Under the pieces are notes generated by a model, which saw only the letters and a program-made list of their open reading frames with translations, was not told the DNA's origin and searched no databases. From positions 334,704-380,788 of the forward strand of contig CAJNDS010002521.1 in assembly GCA_905221605.1 (NCBI GenBank): 46,085 nucleotides of DNA. The letters are read 5' to 3'. This DNA is from Symbiodinium natans (Eukaryota; Sar; Dinophyceae; Suessiales; Symbiodiniaceae). Shown here piece after piece: positions 38,639 through 46,085 of the stretch; the first letter of the stretch is position 1; each line of letters starts with the position of its first letter. A program made the translations under genes and the position numbers.

Positions 38639-38896
38639 CTATGTTTCTTTACCACAATTGCGCTTCTCTAGACCACAGGTACACGTGTGTGGCCTGCTTG
38701 CAACAGGGACATCGGCGCGGCGGCTGTCTTGGCCGATCTTTTCTGACTCTGAGCCAGGCCGAACATGATTTTCTCCAAAAGCTGCTGCTGCCTGCGAGAT
38801 GGCGAGAAGCACCAACTTTGGATGTGCCGCGTTTAAGCTTGCGCCGGCCTGCTCAGAACCAGTTTTCTCAAATGAGGCATCTTCTTGGGCCCGCAT
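38639..38896 (-). CDS. Possible upstream exon of the mobile gene
   Basis: Minus frame of 85 codons from an ATG at 38896 (MRAQEDASFEKTGSEQAGAS). A GT donor near 38647 could join it to the protease exon. Composition fits the neighbours but there is no domain. Confidence 0.28.
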   Translation of the reverse strand: MRAQEDASFEKTGSEQAGASLNAAHPKLVLLAISQAAAAFGENHVRPGSESEKIGQDSRRADVPVASRPHTCTCGLEKRNCGKET

Positions 38897-39248
38897 TTCC
38901 TGCCGAAGCTTACAACACTACCACCATATAGGTAACGCCAATCTCAGACGCGGTTTTTGTGATCTCTTGACACTGCTATGTCACACAACCATCCTCATCT
39001 GCTGAGCGCAAACGCAGCTGAAGGTCCTCGGCGGACGCCACTCCGGCTTGACTTTCACGGTCGCCGTGCTTCGCAGCCTGTCAGCGACACCAGCTCGGCG
39101 GCACGCCAAGCTTCTTGCCGAGGTGAACCCGGGCTCTCCCTGGCTTTCAAAAGTTGGATGGACTTACGAAGTTCGTTCTCTCATACATATGAACTTGTTT
39201 GAGAGATTATTTCACAGACTAAGGCGCAGGACTCTGTCTTCGAGGAGG

Positions 39249-40230
39249 TTCTGCAGTCCCGCGCGCTTGTGGAAGGTGTCGACAAGGGCGCTGCCTGACT
39301 GAAAGGTAATACTGCAAGTTTGGCGACGTCTTAACCTGGAACACGACCACCTTTGCCTGCAAGTCGACGACCGAATTGCCTGACTGGAAGGTAAAACTGC
39401 AAGTTCAGCATTGTCTTAAGCTGAATGCGAACACATTTGCCCAGCAACACAGGTACAGATGCGACTTGGTCCTGCACGCCACACAGGAGGTGTCTGCCGC
39501 GCAGGCAATGCCATGCATGACAGGTCCCGGGACAAAGGCCTCGAATGTTGCTGACAGCTGCTGCTTGACTGAACATGAGCGAGATCTGTCATTTGTTCAT
39601 TCGTTCGACTCCCCAATAAAATCTTGCGACTCTTCGGAAGCCGCCGACTTCTCCTGGGACTCACTCTCGTCCTTGGCCATCATCTCCTGGGACCTGACTT
39701 ACTCTTTCATTTGAAAGTTTTGGAGTAGAGCACGAAGTGAAGTTCTGCAGTCCCACGCGCTTGTGGACGGCGTCGACGAGGGCACTGCCTGACTGAAAGG
39801 TCAATTTGCAAGTTTGGCGTCGTCTTAACCTGGAATACGACCACCTTTGCCTGCGAGTCGACAAGCGCATTGCCTGACTGGAAGGTAATACTGCAAGTTC
39901 AGTATTGTCTGAAGATGAACGTGAACACGTTTGCCCAGCAACACAGGTGCATGTGCGACTCGGTCCTGCGCACCACACAGGAGGTGTCTGCCGCGCAGGC
40001 AATGCCGTGCATGACAGGTCACGGGACAAAGGCCTCGAATGTTGCTGACAGCTGCTGCTTGACTGAACATGAGCGAGATCTGTCATTTGTTCATTCGTTC
40101 GACTCCCAAATAAAATCTTGCGACTCTTCGGAGGCCGCCGAATTTTCCTGGGACTCACTCTCGTCCTTGGCCATCATCTCCTCGGACCTGACATACTCTA
40201 TCATTGGAAAGTTTTGGAGTAGAGCAGCAT
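39249..40230. repeat. Tandem duplication, period 494 bp
   Basis: Two units (39249-39742 and 39743-about 40230), roughly 90% identical. Each begins TTCTGCAGTCCC and contains GCCTGACTGAAAGGT. Inside each unit an 85-bp sub-repeat (GCCTGACTG-AAGGT ... TTTGCC) occurs twice. Both strands have matching open frames in both units, none with a recognised domain. Confidence 0.8.
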
Positions 40231-40247
40231 GAAGACTCGTCACCGAT

Positions 40248-40718
40248 CTAAGAGTCGAGCGAAGTTGGCTTGAAGGGGATCTCACGAGGCCCTCTTGCTT
40301 TGCGTCGATGCTTGCGGTTGAAGGGGTCTTCTCGATGCCAAAACCCTAACCTCTCGGGACCTTGGCCCATTTTCTTCTCCTTGCAGGGGTTTTCCTTTGT
40401 GTAGGGCTCATCGGGCGGGACCTCCTTTCGTCGTCGTCGTCGTCCCCCGAAGCTCGGCTGGAGGACGAAGCCAAACCGCTTTCCTCCAGCCATGTGGCCT
40501 GACGACTTGCTGGTAACCAGAGGCACCAAAGGCAGCCAATTGTCGGCATTGTCTTGGGTGCGCAATGGGAATCCGGACACAGTCGAATGCGTTGGCGCGC
40601 CAGCGCCTAAGCAGACGATTTGAGTTTTAAGGCTGTGGACATGCTGCCAAGCCTTGCGCAGCCGGCCGTCTACATGAGGTAGTATTGCACTGCTGCAAGC
40701 ACTCGACTTCGGCTGCAT
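40248..40718 (-). CDS. Unassigned open frame of 156 codons
   Basis: Minus frame containing SGFPLRTQDNADNWLPLVPL and a basic region (GGRRRRRKEVPPDEP, over a CGT microsatellite). It may be a further 5' exon of the mobile gene. No domain recognised; it ends just beyond the 494-bp duplication. Confidence 0.28.
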   Translation of the reverse strand: MQPKSSACSSAILPHVDGRLRKAWQHVHSLKTQIVCLGAGAPTHSTVSGFPLRTQDNADNWLPLVPLVTSKSSGHMAGGKRFGFVLQPSFGGRRRRRKEVPPDEPYTKENPCKEKKMGQGPERLGFWHREDPFNRKHRRKARGPREIPFKPTSLDS

Positions 40719-42330
40719 TCCTCTACTCTACTTGTCCTTGCACTGCGGGCTACTTGGGTTGGGCCATGCGTATCTTGGATACTGCCTGTGGAGATCAACA
40801 CCATCCCCTGCTGCACTGCGTTATTGCCGCAGGCTAGCCTCAAGAAGGTTGGAGCAATCAAGACCACGGGACTCTTGCGCAATGGAAGGAGGCGTGTGCT
40901 TGAAGACGAGGGCGGCGTCGGCGAAGTAGAATCTTACAAGAACTGACTTCCGGGATTAGTGCATCACTTACTGATCGCTAGCCAGGCAGCGCTCGGCTAA
41001 CGGTCTTAGCGGCTGCTTGCCCAGGACTTCGGCAAACGTGCCTCACATTTACTAGGCGGGGCACTGTCTCAGAGACGCATCACGGAGATTTGCCACAGTG
41101 AAGCGCTAACTTTGGTCCAAATAACGACGCGGCAAGGCTTCGCTCAAGAGACCGTTGGCCAATGGCTCCCGACGAAGCATGTTCTCCACTACGGCGGCAA
41201 TGGGTCCTCGATGTTGCAGCAAATATTCCACATACCGAATATATGGTCAGCAACGGGTCTAAGTCCGCACTGCTGCACCAAAAATGAAGCTGAGGCTGCA
41301 ACGCTTCAACGTGATGCTGGTAAGCTGCAACAAAATTGTTCTACCGAAGATGACCTCCATGTTGCGAGGGATTACCTCGGTGGGCGCACGCTCCTACAAA
41401 TATCTCTTACTGTGGAAGCATTCCGTATACTCGCGCGCTCAACGTTTCAGCCGGAAAGCGTCAACAGGTAGAAGATGGCAAAGGCGCGTTCTAAGCTGAG
41501 AGCCGAAAGCTTCCATGTAAGGTAGTTCTACCTGGAATCAAAAACTGGTCGTAGAGTTGCTACGGAGCTGGCTCTTGGCAGGTTCCGGTCAGAGAAGGCA
41601 GAAGCCGCGCCAGAGTGAAACATCCTGTTGTTCAACATGGTCTGCTGCTATCCAACAGGCAACGTCAAGCGCGTCATCGTCAACAGCTCGCTATGCACGA
41701 ACACCTTTTTCTTTGGATAGTTTGGGGCTCTGTTTTGAAAATTTGCACCGACAGGGTCTACAAACCTGTCTATAGCTGCCATACACCCTGCCATATCGTT
41801 CGGGCAGGGCTTTTTTAACATCCCGAATTGGCTCTCTTTGGACCCGGTTCCTGTCCTGCCCTGGGCACATATTTACGTCGCGTTCTCTCTCTAACTCTCT
41901 CGTCCTCCACCCTCGCTTCCTTCGCGTGACATACGAAGTGGCCGAGGACAGCTCCGTGAATCTCTACTGCGCCAGCGCTATGCCCTCTACAAACTCAAGA
42001 CTACGCCACATATGGTCGCTTAATGACGGACCTCACTCCAAGCAATCAGTCGAGGACCTCCATGGAGGCGGTACTACAGTGACTCGTCGCATCGCGCACG
42101 CTGCCACCTTCACAGATGGTGTTCCTGGTCCGGGCGGTGCAGAATTGGAAGGAGGTGTAGCAGCCTAGCCCTTCTATCTGCTATTGATAGGTTCGACTGC
42201 ACGAGCTTGCCCTTACCGAATCCTTTGCCCTTCCCTTTGCCTTTGCCCTTATCCTCACCTTTACCCTTTTGGTAAGTGGTGAAAAGGGCTGTTTTGGCTG
42301 CATAGGCTAGCTGTGTGGCTTCAGCACACA
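40719..42330. other. Stretch with no recognisable gene
   Basis: Several frames of 65-120 codons are open on the plus strand (for example 41112-41471) but none has a family signature or clear splice partners. A pyrimidine-rich CCTTTGCC/CCCTT tract lies at 42215-42270. No telomeric repeats here. Confidence 0.4.
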
Positions 42331-42340
42331 GGCCTACCTA

Positions 42341-44250
42341 CGTGCGCTTGCACTGAGCGCATGCCTTCCAAACCCTACACCTGAACCCTCGACATCACGG
42401 TCTCGCGTCAGCAACGATGCAATGAGCTGGCTGTCGTCAGATTCTTTCTCATGACTCTGCGTTCTGAGCTCACGTACACGCAGCTCCCGCGAGCATGCCT
42501 TCCAAACCCTAAACCTGAAGCCTGACATCATGGTCTTGTTTCAGCAATGATGCAATAATCTGGCGGTTGCCCGGTCGGATGCCTTCCAAACCCTAAACCG
42601 AAACCCTGGACATCACGGTCTTGCATCAGCAATAATCTGGCAGTTGCCAGGTCCCGCCTACACGCAGCTCCCACGAGCGTGCCTTCCAAACCCTAAACCT
42701 AGAGCCTGGCATCACGGTCTTGCCTCAGCAATGATGCAATAATCTGGCTGCTGCCCGGTCGCATGCCTTCCAAACCCTAAACCTCAAGCCTGACATCATG
42801 GTCTTGCCTCAGCAATGATGCAATAATCTGGCTGTTGTCAGGTCGCATGTCTCTTGCGTCAGCAACGATGCAATAATCTGGCTGTCGTCAGGTCCTTTCT
42901 CATGGCTCGTTCTGAGCTCACCTACACGCAGCTCCCGCGAGACTGCCTTCCAAACCATAACCCAAAGCCTGACATCATGGTCTTGTTTCAGCAATGATGC
43001 AATAATCTGGCTGTTGCCCGGTCGGATGCCTTACAAACCCTACTCCAAACCCTAAACCTAAAGCCTGACATCATGGTCTTGTTTCAGCAAGGATGCAATA
43101 ATCTGGCTGTTGCCCGGTCGGATGCCTTACAGACCCTAAACCGAGACTCTAGACATCGCGGTCTGGCATGGTCTTGTTTCAGCAATGATGCAATAATCTG
43201 GCTGTTGCCCGGTCGTATGCCTTACAAACCCTACTCCAAACCCTAAACCTAAAGCCTGACATCATGGTCTTGTTTCAGCAATCATGCAAGAATCTGGCTG
43301 TTGCCCGGTCGGATGCCTTACAAACCCTACTCCAAACCCTAAACCTAAAGCCTGACATCATGGTTTTGTTTCAGCAATCATGCAAGAATCTGGCTGTTGC
43401 CCGGTCGGATGCCTTACAGACCCTAAACCGAAACTCTAGACATCGCGGTCTTGCGTGGTCTTGCATCAGCAGTGATGCAAAAACCAACCCTTGCAGCACA
43501 GATGCGTGGAAGTTTATGTGACTGGCAAGAAAATGAGGTGTTATATGATTCCCCCAGCATGAAAGCTGCAGCGAATGCTGCAACTGCAAATGCCAAACCC
43601 TAAACCGAAACCCTAGAAATCAGGGTCTTGCATCAGCAATAATCTGGCTGTTGCCAGGTCCCACCTACACGCAGCTCCCACGGGCGTGTCTTCCAAACCC
43701 TAAACCTAGAGCCTGACATCACGGTCTTGCCTCAGCAACGATGCAATAATCTGGTTGCTGCCCGGTCGCATGCCTTCCAAACCCTAAACCTCAAGCCTGA
43801 CATCATGGTCTTGCCTCAGCAATGATGCAATAATCTGGCTGTTGTCAGGTCGCATGTCTCTTGCGTCAGCAACGATGCAATAATCTGGCTGTCGTCAGGT
43901 CCTTTCTCATGGCTCGTTCTGAGCTCACCTACACGCAGCTCCCGCGAGACTGCCTTCCAAACCATAGCCCAAAGCCTGACATCATGGTCTTGTTTCATAA
44001 ATGATGCAATAATCTGGCTGTTGCCCAATCGGATCGCGGTCTGGCATGGTCTTGTTTCAGCAATGATGCAATGATCTGGCTGTTGCCCGGTCGGATGCCT
44101 TACAAACCCTACTCCAAACCCTAAACCTAAAGCCTGACATCATGGTCTTGTTTCAGCAATCTTGCAATAATCTGGCTGTTGCCCGGTCGGATGCCTTACA
44201 GACCCTAAACCGAAACTCTAGACATCGCGGTCTTGCATGGTCTTGCATCA
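42341..44250 (+). repeat. Array of about 100-bp repeats with telomere-like seeds
   Basis: About 18 diverged units. The core is GACATCATGGTCTTGTTTCA then GCAATGATGCAATAATCTGG and CTGTTGCCCGGTCGGATGCC, followed by CCAAACCCTAAACC. TCTTGTTTCAG in each unit looks like a splice acceptor, but the frames are not conserved. Satellite-like. Confidence 0.8.
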
Positions 44251-44375
44251 GCAGTGATGCAAAAACCAACCCTTGCAGCACAGATGCATGGAAGTTTATG
44301 TGACTGGCAAGAAAATGAGGTGTTATATGGTTCCCCCAGGATGAAAGCTGCAGCGAATGCTGCAAATGCAAATGC
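42581..44375 (+). repeat. Higher-order duplication, offset 1,007 bp
   Basis: CACGCAGCTCCCACGAGCGT at 42661 recurs at 43668, and the units after it match in order. The end block GGAAGTTTATGTGACTGGCA occurs at 43508 and 44290. The two copies differ in the number of ~100-bp units. Confidence 0.7.
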
Positions 44376-45150
44376 GGCTGCAATGTCTGCAGACAAACAT
44401 CGCCGTGTGTCGGCGTATACTGAGAGCATCAGTTCTGGAGACAAGCACGTGACTCCCTGGCTTGGACACTGTGTGTAGAAAAACGGACAAGGAGTTACAA
44501 ACTCTTTTTCCCCAGCAACATGATGAAGTCTGACACCGATCTGGCATGCATTGTCAACCAGAAGGGCCAAGTGATCTGGGTTTAGCTTGGGCTTGATGGG
44601 ATGAATGATTCACACGAGCAAGCCTTCAGGGTGTGCAGGGTTTTGGGTTTAGGGTTAAAGTTAAGGGGTCAGGGTTTATAGGGTTTGGGGTTTAGGGTTT
44701 AGGTGGAGGTTTGTGGATCGTTATAAGCCGGTGGTTCAGGGTTTTAATATTACAGGGTTTAGGGATATAGGTAAACGTAGTAGAGAAGCCATACTTTGCC
44801 CTACCCATCAAGCCTCAGCCCTAAACCCTACCTCTGACTAGGTGAGCTTAAGGTTTAGAAAGCAACCAGAGCTGCGGTATCGGGTTTCGGGTGTAGGTTT
44901 TGCTTTGACTTAAAAGACACAGAGGGGTTATAGGGGGGATGCTACTGGCAAGGAACTGTGAGTGTGAGGCAGGTTTCTTTGTGGTCGTGTCCCCAAAGGA
45001 CTTTCCAAAATGTACAAGAAGCGGTTCACTCAGACACCAAATGAATATTAACCCGAAACCCTAAACTCTAAACCCTAGAACCTGAAACCCTAACCCACGA
45101 ACCCATCTGGACTCTTGCAGTAACCCTAAACCCTAAACCCCAAACCCTAG

Positions 45151-45195
45151 CCCTGCGTCACGGATCAGCTGCGCTTCGAGCTCCAGCGGAAGAAG
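45151..45195 (+). CDS. Possible plus-strand exon PCVTDQLRFELQRKK
   Basis: Fifteen codons between a CAAACCCTAG acceptor and AAG|GTAGGC. Phase 0 on both sides, coiled-coil-like composition. It would belong to a gene running off the right edge. Confidence 0.4.
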
Positions 45196-45657
45196 GTAGG
45201 CTCCGGTCGCGGCCCTGATGCAGCTACCGGGCTCTTTTAGGGTTTAGGGTTTAGGGTTTAGGGTCTGGGGTTTGTCACCGTGCCAGCTGACGTTCAGAGT
45301 CTGGGTTCAAAAAGGGTCTGGGGTTTGGGTTTAGGGTTTGGGGTGTAAAGTTTCGGGCTGTCGGTTTAGGGTTTAGGGTTTGGGGTTTAGAGTTTCGACT
45401 CTCACACTGGCGCAGTTTCGGCCTTAAAAAGGCTGCTCTAGGAAAGCCCTAGCCAATCGAGGCCCCAACCCCTGCTGTAAGTTCCCAGCCCAAGTCTTTA
45501 GCTCAACTCTCCTAAGAAGGTAAGCTAAAACGAAAACTCTTTTGCAGAGGCCCTTCCCCTATTGCGGGGGCCATGATCCATAAAGCAAAAGAGCACGAAA
45601 AAACGTACCCAAGCGGCTTTTAACCTCAACCCACAGATTAGAGCTGGGGCGATTCAG

Positions 45658-45684
45658 GCTGTCTTCATCGGCGGCTCAGAAGCC
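45658..45684 (+). CDS. Possible 27-nt plus-strand microexon AVFIGGSEA
   Basis: Between GGGGCGATTCAG and GCC|GTTGAG. The minus strand is also open here, so weak. Confidence 0.22.
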
Positions 45685-45791
45685 GTTGAGTTTCGGAACC
45701 TTTGATGTGGGAAAAATACGCCAAACCCGAAACCCGAAACCCGAACCCCAGGGTAGATAAGGCGCGGGTTGTGAGGATCCCATGAGCCTCG

Positions 45792-45850
45792 ATGTCCGAG
45801 ATCGTGCAGGACGGCCACATCCCGGCGTTGGCCGTTGGCGGGCATCGCCG
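45792..45850 (+). CDS. Possible plus-strand exon MSEIVQDGHIPALAVGGH
   Basis: Open from an ATG at 45792; reads MSEIVQDGHIPALAVGGH. The minus frame (MPANGQRRDVAVLHDLGHRG) is also open. Assigned to plus only because of the exon at 45151-45195. Confidence 0.22.
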
Positions 45851-46085
45851 AACCCCCCCCCCTCTAACAGTTTAGGGTTTAAAGTTCAGGGAAACCTTTA
45901 GCGTTTAGGGTAGGGGTGGAGTGTTTGTGAGTTACTTAAGGCCCAAGCCCCAAAGATCTTCTGGGGTTTAGGGTATCAATGACTTAGGATTTTGGGCTGG
46001 GGCTTTAAGCTGTAGACAGGACCAGGCCCTAAACATCGAAATATCCGAGGGTGTAGGGCCGAGGTTTTGTTGGGGCTTCAATACC

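Larger units (their letters stand above)
27812..38896 (-). mobile_element. Composite giant mobile element (nuclease, helicase, proteases, DDE-like)
   Basis: All coding exons are on the minus strand, joined by short introns with good GT-AG or GC-AG sites, and could form one polyprotein or a few adjacent genes. The set (RecB-type nuclease, D5/SF3 helicase, cysteine-protease-like modules, zinc fingers, DDE-like domain) resembles large DNA transposons or virus-derived replicons. No terminal inverted repeats or target-site duplications were found, and the 3' end is truncated next to an inverted partial copy. Probably a degraded but fairly young copy, as most frames are still open. Confidence 0.55.
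44480..46085. other. Right-hand telomeric-repeat mosaic
   Basis: Short TTTAGGG/CCCTAAA tracts and variants return from 44640 on, separated by unique segments, as in the first 25 kb. Apart from the possible plus-strand exons listed, no gene is recognised. Confidence 0.6.

Noticed and set aside
42341-44250. A CRISPR array because of ~100-bp periodic repeats
   Set aside because: Units are long, diverged and contiguous, with no short identical repeats separated by unique spacers; the context is eukaryotic.
1-46085. tRNA, rRNA or snRNA genes
   Set aside because: No cloverleaf with conserved TTCRA arm or rRNA core segment was recognised by eye; a covariance-model scan would be decisive.

Overview
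The window looks like nuclear DNA of a dinoflagellate; the genus cannot be fixed from the sequence. Four observations support this. Plant/alveolate-type telomere repeats (TTTAGGG) are everywhere. Coding DNA is GC-rich and cut into very small exons. Many candidate introns begin with GC as well as GT, and most 3' splice sites read AG|G. There is also a large replicon-like mobile gene with a D5/SF3-type helicase, a RecB-type nuclease and cysteine-protease-like modules. No bacterial operon, rRNA, tRNA or CRISPR was seen. All splicing here is my reading of the genomic sequence without transcript data.

Region 1 (1-25.3 kb). At first sight this is a junkyard of TTTAGGG/CCCTAAA tracts in both orientations separated by 50-200 bp of unique DNA. 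Read on the minus strand, the unique pieces are small exons with AG in front and GT or GC behind, and their frames join. The clearest product is a WD40 dynein intermediate chain, closest in layout to WDR34/DYNC2I2 of the intraflagellar-transport dynein, encoded by exons from about 16.6 kb down to a stop at 765. Further frame-compatible exons run up to 24.45 kb and may be its N-terminal part or another gene. The telomeric repeats therefore sit inside introns. Several introns start with GTTTAGGG right at the exon edge, one is flanked by a perfect 16-bp direct repeat, and many hold short inverted-repeat (MITE/introner-like) elements. I think this is the novel system of the window.

Region 2 (25.3-27.4 kb). 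AT-rich diverged repeats, a roughly 200-bp tandem repeat and a decayed inverted fragment of the neighbouring helicase gene.

Region 3 (27.5-38.6 kb, minus strand). A multi-exon giant mobile-element gene or gene set. In transcription order: a cysteine-protease-like module; a PD-(D/E)XK RecB-type nuclease; an F-box-like plus beta-sandwich module; a zinc-finger copy of that module (frameshifted); a second zinc-finger exon leading into a D5-like SF3 helicase whose Walker A motif has Q instead of K; a second cysteine-protease-like module; a degenerate zinc finger; and a DDE-like RNase-H-fold domain cut off at its C-terminus.

Region 4 (38.6-46.1 kb). A 494-bp tandem duplication, a poorly coding stretch, an array of about 100-bp repeats carrying telomere-like seeds (itself duplicated with a 1,007-bp offset), and a return to telomeric-repeat mosaic DNA with likely plus-strand microexons at the right edge.
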